Shown here one piece after another: positions 1 to 10,814 of a stretch of DNA of 64,000 nucleotides. The notes below the pieces were generated by a model. The model worked only from the letters and a program-made list of their open reading frames with translations, did not search any database and was not told the DNA's origin. Origin of the DNA: Caulobacter rhizosphaerae (GTDB lineage: Bacteria; Pseudomonadota; Alphaproteobacteria; Caulobacterales; Caulobacteraceae); assembly GCF_010977555.1 (NCBI RefSeq), contig NZ_CP048815.1, forward strand, positions 3,154,501 to 3,218,500, given 5' to 3'. The stretch's first letter is position 1; each line of letters opens with the position of its first letter. The translations under genes were made by a program, and so were the position numbers.

Positions 1-2
1 TG

Positions 3-389
3 CCCCTCCGCTGGCGCCGACAAGGGGTCGAGACCCTGGAAGGTCACTTCGCCCGTGGCGACGAGGTGGTGGTGGTCACCGCGGCGCCAACCGTCCTGGC
101 CCAATCCCTGATCGGTCCGCTTGATCGACCGATCGTCGTCTTGGGCACCTCGCTCAAGCGTCAGGCCGGCGGCTGGGTGGCCGACGTTCATTGCCGCCAC
201 CAGCGCAAGTGCCAGGCCCTGGCCGAGGCCGGCCATGGCCCGCGTTGGGCCTACGCCTATACCGACAGCCTCGACGACCTGCCGCTGCTCCGCGGGGCCG
301 ACGCGCCGATGATCGTCGGCTGCGGCAAGGCCGCCAGGCGCCGTCTTGGCCGCGCCCGCCTGCCCAACGGCCGCGCCATGGCGTGGTAG
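3..389 (+). CDS. HAD-superfamily phosphatase, C-terminal part (cut by window edge)
   Basis: The reading frame is open from the first bases of the window to the stop at 389, so the start lies upstream; about 128 residues are visible. The segment RGDEVVVVTAAPTVLAQ followed by HCRHQRK and YTDSLDDLPLL fits HAD-IB phosphatases: a Thr-Ala motif II, a conserved Lys, and the Asp-rich motif that closes the Mg site. The nucleophile aspartate motif is outside the window. Such enzymes remove phosphate from small molecules or lipids; the substrate cannot be told from this fragment. It converges on the minus-strand gene ending at 456. Confidence 0.72.
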   Translation, partial: PLRWRRQGVETLEGHFARGDEVVVVTAAPTVLAQSLIGPLDRPIVVLGTSLKRQAGGWVADVHCRHQRKCQALAEAGHGPRWAYAYTDSLDDLPLLRGADAPMIVGCGKAARRRLGRARLPNGRAMAW

Positions 390-455
390 GGATCCTCTCC
401 CCGTTCGCCGGCGGCGCGCGGCTCTCCTTGGGCTAGGGACGCGCGAAGTCCCTGC

Positions 456-1019
456 TCAGCGGCGAGTGTCGACGGCGATCCAGTTCACTTCCCAGTTGAC
501 CCCGCCGTCATCCGAAAACGCCTGCTCGAAGCGCGCGGAGTTTGCGGTGACGTCGGAGATGATGAAGCGCACCAGGATGGCCCGGCCGCCCAAGCTGTCC
601 TGTCCGTAGAAGACGCCGCGACCCTCCTTGAACTGGCCGTAGACCGGCCGGGTGAGCACCCCGCCGCCGGCGAAGTTGAGGCTCCACTGCTGGGCGTCCG
701 GGTCGTACAGGCGCAGGGACAGGCCCTCGATCCGGCCGGCCGCGCCCTTGACCTTCAGCTCGACCAGATTGGCGCTGCCGTCCAGCACCGGTCGGACAAC
801 GGTCACCCCCTCGTACTCGACCCAGGCGTTCGACCCGGTCAGGGGATGCTGGAGGCGGGACAGGCGCGTCGTCCATTCACCGATCTCCCAGTCAAAATCC
901 CGCTGGCCGTCCTGGCTCTTCGCCGCGACCGCGGAGGACGGCTGCGCGGCGATGGCCAGCGGCGGCCCGCCGAGCAAAAGCGCCAGGGCTGCACCGACCG
1001 CCTTCAAGCTGTGGATCAT
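456..1019 (-). CDS. Secreted protein of unknown function, DUF1579-like
   Basis: 187 residues. The start at 1019 was chosen because GGAGGG lies about 4 bases upstream and it puts a signal peptide at the N-terminus (hydrophobic residues about 6-25, Ala-rich cleavage region near IAAQPSSA). The mature part begins DFDWEIGEWTTRLSRL and has alternating beta-type segments, which recalls DUF1579 and related single-domain exported proteins. No catalytic residues are recognised. The neighbouring intergenic DNA carries repeats and insertion sequences, and the gene is not in an obvious operon. Export is inferred from the leader; the function is unknown. Confidence 0.7.
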   Translation of the reverse strand: MIHSLKAVGAALALLLGGPPLAIAAQPSSAVAAKSQDGQRDFDWEIGEWTTRLSRLQHPLTGSNAWVEYEGVTVVRPVLDGSANLVELKVKGAAGRIEGLSLRLYDPDAQQWSLNFAGGGVLTRPVYGQFKEGRGVFYGQDSLGGRAILVRFIISDVTANSARFEQAFSDDGGVNWEVNWIAVDTRR

Positions 1020-1257
1020 GCCGCCCTCCAAGCGCCTCGCGATGAACAGCAATAGAGCGCAGGAGGGGCCATGGAGTCTCGCTGCGGACGCAGCGGACCG
1101 TGCGTTCCTTCCACTGGCCGCCAAACGCGAGGGCTCCGGGCCTGCCGGACAGGCCTTCGCCCGTGATCCCGGCCGTTCTCCCCCTCCTGTGAACCCACCA
1201 CCCCACCCCTACCGCCGGGTCGATCGCCGTTGACGCCTTCGATAGCCCGCTAGCGCC

Positions 1258-1280
1258 GGTGGACGGTGGACGGTGGACGG
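1258..1280. repeat. GGTGGAC tandem repeat, three copies
   Basis: Three head-to-tail copies of the heptamer GGTGGAC followed by GG. It lies in intergenic DNA just before the REP-like hairpin. No function is implied; a copy-number-variable microsatellite is possible. Confidence 0.8.
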
Positions 1281-1289
1281 CCTTGGGCC

Positions 1290-1328
1290 GAATTCCTCGT
1301 CCTTCGACAAGCTCAGGATGAGGAATTC
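1290..1328. repeat. REP-like palindromic intergenic repeat
   Basis: Arms GAATTCCTC and GAGGAATTC enclose a core with TCCT/AGGA pairing, giving a 14-bp stem with one G/T wobble and an 11-base loop. The core wording CCTTCGACAAGCTCAGGA is one I know as a frequently dispersed intergenic repeat in alphaproteobacterial genomes, so this is probably one copy of a multi-copy element. Copy number cannot be counted from this window. Confidence 0.55.
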
Positions 1329-1502
1329 TGCTCGGCCGCCCTACCAATAGCCTCATCCTGACCCCGGCCGAACGACGAGGGTGGCGCCTCGACGCCAAAC
1401 GCCTGACGGTCGACAGCCCCAAGAGCAAGCCGCGCGAGATGAGGAATGGCGCAGCTTGCTCTAGGTCCCGCCTTCGCGCCGCTTTTTCCGCGCGATGCTC
1501 TA

Positions 1503-2345
1503 GGAGCTGTGGACTCTAAGAATTCCGGCGGCTCCAAATCGTGATTCAAGACTGTCTTTTAGGAGGCGGTCTTGGGTGTGATGGATCGTTTGGTGCTGAG
1601 CGACGCCGATTGGGACCGCATGTCGGGCCTGATCATCGGTCGTCCTGACCAGAAGGGCTCGACGGGCCGTGACAACCGGCTGTTCGTCGAGGGCGTGTTG
1701 TGGATCGTGCGCACGGGTTCGCCCTGGCGCGACCTTCCCGAGGCGTTCGGCGATTGGAACAGCGCCTTTCGACGGTTCAGTCGCTGGAGCCAGAAGGGCG
1801 TCTGGCGACGGATCTTCGAAGCGATGTCGGGCGATCCCGACTTCGAATACCTGATTGTCGACTCCACCATCGTTCGCGCCCACCAGCACGCTAGCGGGGC
1901 CAAAGAAGGGGGTCTGAAGATCAAGCCTTTGGACGTTCCCGCGGTGGCCTGAGCACCAAGGTCCACATGGCCGTGCGGGACTTGGCCTGCCCGTCCGGTT
2001 CATCCTGACCCCGGACACCGGGGCGACACACCCCAGGCCGCCGCCTTGATCCAAGGCCTGCCCGCCCGCGTCGTCATGGCCGACACCGCCTACGACGCTG
2101 ACCATCTGCGCCAAGCCATCGCCGCCAAGGGCGCGCTCGCGGTCATTCCCAACAACCCCTCGCGCGCCAGCAAGCATCCGCTCGACAAGCACCTCTACGC
2201 CCAACGCCACCTGGTCCAATGCTGCTTCAGCCGCCTCAAGCAGTTCCGGCGCGTCGCCACACGCTTCGAGAAGACGCCAGGAACTACCTCGCCGTCCTAC
2301 ACCTCGCCGCCGCCGTGCTCTGGGGCGGTAAGTGTCCACAGATCC
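1503..2345 (+). mobile_element. IS5-family (IS427-type) insertion sequence, decayed, copy A
   Basis: Terminal inverted repeats match 16 of 18 positions when the flanking CTAG is included (1500-1517 against the reverse complement of 2331-2348). The element is 843 bp and is flanked by TA at 1501-1502 and 2346-2347, the 2-bp duplication expected for the IS427 group. The transposase inside is broken. Its right TA is also the left TA of copy B, so the two elements abut on one shared dinucleotide. Confidence 0.85.
1572..2331 (+). pseudogene. IS5/IS427 transposase, frameshifted remnant
   Basis: The N-terminal frame (1572-1952) gives a DUF4096-like helix-turn-helix region with WRDLPEAFGDWNSAFRRF and the first DDE aspartate in IVDSTIVRAHQH. 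The C-terminal DDE part continues in other frames: RSRGGLSTKVHMAV, then ARVVMADTAYDADHLR and CCFSRLKQFRRVATR. The change near the G run at about 1910 may be the natural orfA/orfB frameshift of this group. Further breaks near 1979, 2012 and 2275 each look like one G lost from a short run, so no complete transposase can be made. Confidence 0.85.
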
Positions 2346-2347
2346 TA

Positions 2348-3193
2348 GGCTGCGGTGACGATTTAGCTATTTGAGCCAGAGCATGATGGCGGCCAGGGTG
2401 ACGAAGCCCATGAAGGTGGCCGCCACCTCGTCGTCTCGCGTGGCGATGCATCGGAAGTGCTTGATGCGGCTGAAGAAGCGTTCGACGCGGTTTCGCTCCT
2501 TGTCGAGCGCGGTCATAGGCGTGCTGTCGCTCGCGATGGCGACGGGGCGGCACGACGGGGTCGCCGCCCTGCTGGATGATCTTCAGATACGGCCGATCGG
2601 CGTCATAGGCCTTGTCGGCCAGGACGTATCGGGCGGCCACGCCGTCGATCAAGTCGCAGGCGGGCGCCATGTCGTTCTTATGGCTTGGCCCCAGAATGAT
2701 GCGGACCGGCAGGCCCAAGGCGTCTACGCAGACGTGGATCTTGGTTCCGAAGCCGCCGCGCGAGCGGCCAAGCGCCTGGGCGTGCGGCCCCCCCTTTTTC
2801 GCCGCGCGCCGGCGGCTTGGACGTCGGCGCGGATCAGGGTGGCGTCCAGCATCGTCCATTCCAGATCGGGCTCGGCCGCCACCGCCTCGAACAGCCGGTT
2901 GAGCACCCCATCTCGATCCGGCGACAATAGTGTCGCTTGGCCGTCTGATAGGGCCCAACTCGCGCGGGCAGATCACGCCACCGCCCGCCTGAGCGCGCCA
3001 TCCGCAACAGCGCGTCCACGAACAACCGGCCGTTGCTGCGCGGCCCGCGCTTGCCCTTGCGGCCGCCCGGCACGAACGGCTCGATCCTCGCCCATTGATC
3101 GTCCCGAACAACCTCGCCTTCCAACGCCGCCTCCAAAAAGCAGCGTTGAATCAGAACCTCGGGCCGTCGAAATCCCAAATCGTCACCATAACC
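2348..3193 (-). mobile_element. IS5-family (IS427-type) insertion sequence, decayed, copy B
   Basis: Ends are GGCTGCGGTGACGATTT at 2348-2364 and, inverted, a 14-of-17 match at 3177-3193. TA is present on both outer sides (2346-2347 and 3194-3195). The 846-bp element lies in the opposite orientation to copy A and has different terminal repeats, so it is a different IS of the same family. Its right end falls exactly at the stop codon of the GFA-family gene. Confidence 0.85.
2367..3178 (-). pseudogene. IS5/IS427 transposase, frameshifted remnant (copy B)
   Basis: Recognisable pieces in order are DDQWARIEPFVPGGRKGKRG, then LEWTMLDATLIRADVQAAG with the first catalytic Asp, GGFGTKIHVCVDALGLPVR, YVLADKAYDAD with the second Asp, and ERFFSRIKHFRCIATR near the end. 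These lie in different frames. One switch at an A5G7 run near 2795 may be the programmed orfA/orfB frameshift; a break near 2915 is a missing G in a G run and another near 2470 is a small deletion. An active product is not expected. Confidence 0.85.
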
Positions 3194-3543
3194 TAGAGCG
3201 ACTTGCCGTCGAACCGGTGGGGTTCCAGCGCGAAGACGTCCACGTCGTCCAGGGTGCGCACATTGATCGCCGCCATCTCGGCCCCGTCCGGCCCGACACC
3301 GCGGCCGAAGGATTGGATCCCGCAGGTCTTGCAGAACAGGTGCGAGATCTTGTGGCTGTTGAAGCGGTATTCAGTCAGGGAGTCCTGGCCCTGCTTCAGC
3401 TCGAACGCCGAGGCGGGGGCGAAGGCCAGCACCGACCCCAGCTTGCCGCATCGCGAGCAGTTGCAGGCGATCAGCTTGTCGAGTTCGAGCTCGACCGCAT
3501 AGCGCACCGCGCCGCACTGGCAGCCGCCTTCATGTCTGGCCAT
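3193..3543 (-). CDS. GFA/CENP-V domain protein (glutathione-dependent formaldehyde-activating family)
   Basis: 116 residues, the usual size for a single GFA domain. The zinc-binding cysteines are visible: CQC at 8-10, CNCSRC at 27-32 and CKTC at 71-74, giving the two zinc sites of the fold. The start at 3543 has AAAGGAAA about 6 bases upstream. Family members include S-(hydroxymethyl)glutathione synthases, but many have unknown substrates, so catalysis is not claimed. The TAG stop overlaps the CTAG where IS copy B inserted; the insertion restored the same stop, so the protein is intact. Confidence 0.85.
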   Translation of the reverse strand: MARHEGGCQCGAVRYAVELELDKLIACNCSRCGKLGSVLAFAPASAFELKQGQDSLTEYRFNSHKISHLFCKTCGIQSFGRGVGPDGAEMAAINVRTLDDVDVFALEPHRFDGKSL

Positions 3544-3716
3544 GAGAATTTCCTTTCGAAAACTGATGGGATCCGCGCGCTTCAGGCCCAAGAGACGCGC
3601 ACGAAAACCTTGGGGGCCGACAAGGATGCCGCCCCTGCCCCAAATCCCTCCGTCCGGTGTTGACGGCCAACGACAAAGCCGAGCCCAAGCCCGACGCCTA
3701 CGCCGCCATCACCTCG

Positions 3717-4031
3717 TCAGCTCGCCTCCACGCCCCATTCGGCCCTACGCGCGGATGTGGGCGAAGCCACCTCCGCGTTGAAACGGTCGGCCAGCGCGTC
3801 CAGCAAGTCCGCCCGAGACCCCATGCCCGCGGCGCTCAGCGCATCGGCGATATGTCCCGCCATGTCGGCCAGGATGATGGCCCAGGCTCTGGTCTCTCCT
3901 GACGCACCATCGTCGGCATAGAGGCCCACCCTCAGGGAGCAGTGCAGCCCCCGCTCGGCGATCCAGACCCGGGCCAGTTCCAGGGCTTCGGCGTCGCGCA
4001 GCGCCGCCGGCGGAATTCCAAGTACGTTCAT
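3717..4031 (-). CDS. DUF5076 domain-containing protein
   Basis: 104 residues, starting MNVLGIPPAALRDAEALE. The layout, with an N-terminal NVLGIPP segment, a central RVGLYADDGASGETRAWAI strand region and a C-terminal helix, matches small uncharacterised Caulobacter proteins assigned to DUF5076. The start at 4031 was preferred over 4082 because the longer form adds an unlikely basic extension; a GGGGGT stretch lies upstream. No catalytic motif is seen. It lies just downstream of dnaE on the same strand with a gap of about 160 bases. Function unknown. Confidence 0.65.
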   Translation of the reverse strand: MNVLGIPPAALRDAEALELARVWIAERGLHCSLRVGLYADDGASGETRAWAIILADMAGHIADALSAAGMGSRADLLDALADRFNAEVASPTSARRAEWGVEAS

Positions 4032-4190
4032 CAGACCCCCACGTCTGGAAATCCAGACTCGAACCGGCAGCCTGGGCGCCAACGCCTCGTGCTCGAAACA
4101 AGGCGGCCGGTCCCGGCGATGACAAGGTTCTCCCGCCTTCGGGCCGCACCGGATGACGCGACGACCACATTCGCCGGCGCGCCCCTCCCA

Positions 4191-7625
<3,435 letters not shown>

Positions 7626-7649
7626 CACCGCACCTCACCGCTACACGAC

Positions 7650-7739
7650 TCAGGCCACTAGCTGGGCGACCTGACACATCATCCAGACGAAGCTGACGAC
7701 AGATACAAGAGCCAAAGACTCACGCGCGATACGGACCAT
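7650..7739 (-). CDS. sidA: SidA-like SOS-induced cell division inhibitor, 29 residues
   Basis: A 29-codon gene with a very strong ribosome binding site (AGGAGG, 6 bases before ATG). The product has a basic N-terminus (MVRIARES) and then one hydrophobic helix (ALVSVVSFVWMMCQVAQLVA), so it should be a single-pass inner membrane peptide. In Caulobacter crescentus, SidA is a 29-residue LexA-controlled membrane protein that blocks division by contacting FtsW/FtsN, and I recall its gene lying beside dnaE. Length, topology, position and a near-consensus SOS box upstream all agree. I identify it from these traits; I could not align it to SidA. Confidence 0.75.
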   Translation of the reverse strand: MVRIARESLALVSVVSFVWMMCQVAQLVA

Positions 7740-7775
7740 GGGAACCCTCCTGCGGTCGTTGCTTGTTTGTTCTAT

Positions 7776-7790
7776 ATTCCACTTTTGTTC
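7776..7790 (-). promoter_or_regulatory. Candidate LexA (SOS) box for sidA
   Basis: Read on the minus strand this is GAAC-N7-GAAT, one base off the alphaproteobacterial LexA site GAAC-N7-GAAC (GTTC-N7-GTTC on the other strand). A further GAAC lies 3 bases on (7772-7769), and the TATAGA-like sequence between them could be the -10 element. It sits about 37 bases before the sidA start, where LexA would block transcription. It could also affect the divergent gene at 7905. Confidence 0.5.
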
Positions 7791-7904
7791 TCGCGCGCAA
7801 GAGACCCTCGTTCGATTGCGCGCTTTTTTGTCGCGTAGCCGCGCGCCTGGGCCGCAGCCCCCCTTTCCAGTGGATTTGCGCCCCGGATCGGCGCAGATCG
7901 CCCC

Positions 7905-8864
7905 ATGCGCCTGATCATCGACACCGACACCGCCGGGGACGACGTGTTCTCCCTGATGCTGGCCCTGCGCCGCCCGGACGTGAGCGTCGAGGCCATCACC
8001 ATCGCCCACGGCAATGTCGGCTTCGAGCAGCACGCCGAGAACGCCCTGGCCACCCTGGAAGCCTGCGAACGCGGCGGCGAGATCCCGGTCTATCTGGGCG
8101 CCCAGCGGCCGTTCACCCGCGCGCCGCTGGACGCGGCCTATGTGTTCGGGGCCGACGGCATGAGCGACAGCGGCTTTGCGAAGACCGTCCAGCGCCCCTC
8201 CCCCGGCCACGCGGCCGACGAAATCGTGCGGCGGGTGATGGACGCGCCCGGCGAGATCACCCTGATCGCCCAGGCCGCCCTGACCAACATCGCCCTGGCC
8301 TATCTGCGCGAGCCGCGCATCGCCCAGGCGGTCAAGCGCCTGTGGATCATGGGCGGAACCGACAACGGGGTCGGCAACGTCACCCCCGCGGCCGAGTACA
8401 ATTTCTATGTCGATCCGGAAGCGGCCAAGATCGTGATCAACGCCGGCTTTCCGACGAGCATCGTCACCTGGACCGAGACGCTGCGGGACGGCCTGCTGAC
8501 CGTGGACCAACTGGCGGCGCTGGAGGCCCTGGGCACGCCGCGCGCGGCGTTCTTCACGAAGGTCAACCGCACCTCCCTGGCCTTCGCCCAGGAAACCCAA
8601 GGCCTGGACGGCAGCCTGCATCCGGACGCCCTGACCTGCGCCGTGGCGCTGGACGAGACCCTGATCCTGGAGTCCGACATGGCCGTGGTCGATGTCGAGA
8701 CGATCGGCGAGCTGACGCGCGGCTATCTGAGCGTCTCCCACCCGATCCTGCCGGACATCGAACTGGCGGATCCGGCTCTGAAGCGCCGGCCGCCCAACGC
8801 CCGGATGATCCGGAAGATCGACCAGGCGGGCTTCTACGCCGCCATGCGGGCCGCGCTGCTCTAG
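7905..8864 (+). CDS. Nucleoside hydrolase (inosine/uridine-preferring family)
   Basis: 319 residues, normal family size. The N-terminal calcium-binding signature appears as IIDTDTAGDDVFSLMLAL (residues 4-21), and further fold markers include ITIAHGNVG, TLIAQAALTNIALAY, LWIMGG and AEYNFYVDPEAA. These enzymes cleave the N-glycosidic bond of nucleosides for purine or pyrimidine salvage; substrate preference cannot be read here. The start ATG lies just after a GC-rich leader without a strong ribosome binding site. The TAG stop interlocks with that of lolD on the opposite strand in a shared CTAG (8861-8864). Confidence 0.88.
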   Translation: MRLIIDTDTAGDDVFSLMLALRRPDVSVEAITIAHGNVGFEQHAENALATLEACERGGEIPVYLGAQRPFTRAPLDAAYVFGADGMSDSGFAKTVQRPSPGHAADEIVRRVMDAPGEITLIAQAALTNIALAYLREPRIAQAVKRLWIMGGTDNGVGNVTPAAEYNFYVDPEAAKIVINAGFPTSIVTWTETLRDGLLTVDQLAALEALGTPRAAFFTKVNRTSLAFAQETQGLDGSLHPDALTCAVALDETLILESDMAVVDVETIGELTRGYLSVSHPILPDIELADPALKRRPPNARMIRKIDQAGFYAAMRAALL

Positions 8865-9547
8865 AAGCTCTGCGCCACCAGGTGGCCGTCCTTCAGAGCG
8901 AAGACCCGGTCCATGTAGCGGGCCAGCTCCATGTTGTGGGTGGCGATCAGGGCCGCCACGCCCCTTTTACGGGCCTGATCGTACAGGGCCTGGAACACCG
9001 CCGCCGAATTGGCCGGGTCGAGGTTGCCGGTCGGTTCGTCGGCCAGCAGCAGCTTCGGGCTGTTGGCCAGCGCCCGGGCGATGGCCACGCGCTGCTGCTC
9101 GCCGCCGGACATCTGGCCCGGCTGGTGCTCGATGCGCTGAGCCAGGCCCAGTTGCTCGAGCATCACCTGGGCCGCCTCGCGCGCCTCACCCCGGCCCTTG
9201 CCCGCGATCATCGCCGGCATGGCCACGTTGTCGAGCGCGCTGAACTCGGGCAGCAGGTGGTGGAACTGGTAGACGAAGCCGACGGTCGACAGCCGCATCT
9301 TGGTGCGCTGGCGCTCGGACAGCTTGGAGCAGTCGCGGCCGTCCAGGGCGATCAGGCCGGCGTTGGGCTTTTCCAGCAGGCCGGCCGCGTGCAGCAGCGA
9401 CGACTTGCCCGAACCGGACGGACCGATCAGGCCCACGACCTCGCCCGGATAGACGTCCAGGTCGACGCCGCGCAGCACGTTCAGGGCGCCGGCCTCGGTG
9501 ACATAGGTGCGCTCGACGCCGCGCAGGGCCAGGACGGGGCTACTCAT
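8861..9547 (-). CDS. lolD: Lipoprotein-releasing ABC transporter ATP-binding protein LolD
   Basis: 228 residues. Walker [10 protein letters not shown] is at 42-50, the Q-loop in [14 protein letters not shown], the signature MSGGEQQR and Walker [13 protein letters not shown] follow, and the switch histidine is in IATHN. LolD powers release of outer-membrane lipoproteins from the inner membrane to LolA. The start overlaps the end of the permease gene by 8 bases, so the two are translationally coupled and form one operon with proS upstream. Confidence 0.95.
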   Translation of the reverse strand: MSSPVLALRGVERTYVTEAGALNVLRGVDLDVYPGEVVGLIGPSGSGKSSLLHAAGLLEKPNAGLIALDGRDCSKLSERQRTKMRLSTVGFVYQFHHLLPEFSALDNVAMPAMIAGKGRGEAREAAQVMLEQLGLAQRIEHQPGQMSGGEQQRVAIARALANSPKLLLADEPTGNLDPANSAAVFQALYDQARKRGVAALIATHNMELARYMDRVFALKDGHLVAQSF

Positions 9548-10814
9548 AGCGAAGGGCCTCGACCGGATCGATTCGCGAGGCCCAGACGGCAGGCAGAAGG
9601 GCGGCCAATATGCTGAGGAGAGTCGTTATGGCGACGATCACCCCGACCTCCGTCCAGTCGATCTTGGCCGGGATGTGGGCCAGGAAGTAGATGTCGGCGC
9701 TGAACACCGCCGTGCCCGTCATCCATTCCACGAAGTTCTGGATGGCGGTGATGTTGGCGCAGAACAGCACGCCCAGCAGCAGGCCCAGCAAAGTGCCGGC
9801 CAAGCCGATCACGGCGCCGGCCATAACGAAAATCCGTAGGATCGCCCCCTGGCTGGCGCCCATGGTCCGCAGAATGGCGATGTCACGGCTCTTGTTCTTC
9901 ACCAGCATGACCAGGGCCGAAATGATGTTGAGCGTGGCGAGAGCGACGACCGAGAACAGGATCAGCCGCATCACCTTGCGCTCGACCTGCAGGGCGTTGA
10001 AGTAGCTGGCGTTCTTGTCCATCCAGTCCTGGACGAAGGCCCCCGGGCCACTGGCCTGCTGGATGATCGGCTTGACCGCCTTGGCCTTGTCCGGATCGGC
10101 GATCTTGATCTCGACATAGTCGATCGAGGTGTCGCGGTTGAAGAACAGCTGGGCCTGGGGCAGCGCCATATAGACGAAGCTCTCGTCGAACTGGCTCATG
10201 CCGACGCTGAAGATCCCGCCGACCGTGTAGTCCTTCTCGCTGGTCGAGGTCCCGAAGGCCGTGGCGGGACCCGAGGGCGAGATCAGGGTGATGGCGTCGC
10301 CGACCGACAGGCCGAGGTTGCGGGCCATGCGGTCGCCGATCAGCACGATGTCGCCGCCGTCCTCCCCCTCGCCGAAGCCGGCCAGGGATCCGCGCTTGAT
10401 GTTGGACGCAATCATCTTCATGCCGCGCAGGTCGGCCGGCGTGACCCCGCGCACGATGGCGCCGGACACCTGGCTGGGGCCGATGACCATCGCCTGGGCC
10501 TCGACCATCGGCGCGGCCTGGGTCACGCCACGCACAGCCTTGATGCGGGTGATGACGCCGTCGCGGTCGGGTCCGTTCAGCAGCGGGCCCTGGGCGTAGA
10601 CGTGGCCGTTGAAGCCCAGCAGCCGCCCCAGCAGCTCGGCGCGGAAGCCGTTCATCACGCTCATCACCGTGATCAACACGAAGACCGCCAGCATCACCGC
10701 CGAGAACGAGATGATGGTGATCACCGCCGCGCCGCCGTTCTTGCGCTTGTTGCGCAGGTACCGCCAGGCGACGGTGCGCTCCCAGGTTCCGAACGGACCC
10801 GCGCCGAGGGCCAT
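9540..10814 (-). CDS. lolC: Lipoprotein-releasing ABC transporter permease (LolC/LolE family)
   Basis: 424 residues with the LolC/E layout: a first membrane helix at about 30-55, a large periplasmic domain to about 265, and three C-terminal membrane helices, ending with the FtsX-type tail. Only one permease gene is beside lolD. Either a homodimer (LolF-like arrangement) is used or a second permease is elsewhere; the sequence does not settle this, so the symbol is by family. ATG overlaps the proS stop as TGATG, which supports coupling to proS. Confidence 0.88.
   Translation of the reverse strand: MALGAGPFGTWERTVAWRYLRNKRKNGGAAVITIISFSAVMLAVFVLITVMSVMNGFRAELLGRLLGFNGHVYAQGPLLNGPDRDGVITRIKAVRGVTQAAPMVEAQAMVIGPSQVSGAIVRGVTPADLRGMKMIASNIKRGSLAGFGEGEDGGDIVLIGDRMARNLGLSVGDAITLISPSGPATAFGTSTSEKDYTVGGIFSVGMSQFDESFVYMALPQAQLFFNRDTSIDYVEIKIADPDKAKAVKPIIQQASGPGAFVQDWMDKNASYFNALQVERKVMRLILFSVVALATLNIISALVMLVKNKSRDIAILRTMGASQGAILRIFVMAGAVIGLAGTLLGLLLGVLFCANITAIQNFVEWMTGTAVFSADIYFLAHIPAKIDWTEVGVIVAITTLLSILAALLPAVWASRIDPVEALRYE

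Larger units (their letters stand above)
1020..1502. other. Gene-free stretch with repeats next to an IS insertion
   Basis: About 480 bases without a supported gene. It holds a short tandem repeat (1258-1280), a REP-like inverted repeat (1290-1328) and a 9-bp inverted repeat AGAGCAAGC / GCTTGCTCT at roughly 1423-1463. Short frames here have no ribosome binding site or recognisable protein. The IS target TA is at 1501-1502. Confidence 0.6.

Noticed and set aside
1258..1280. Short direct repeats considered as a CRISPR array
   Set aside because: The unit is 7 bp without spacers and there are no cas genes in the window.
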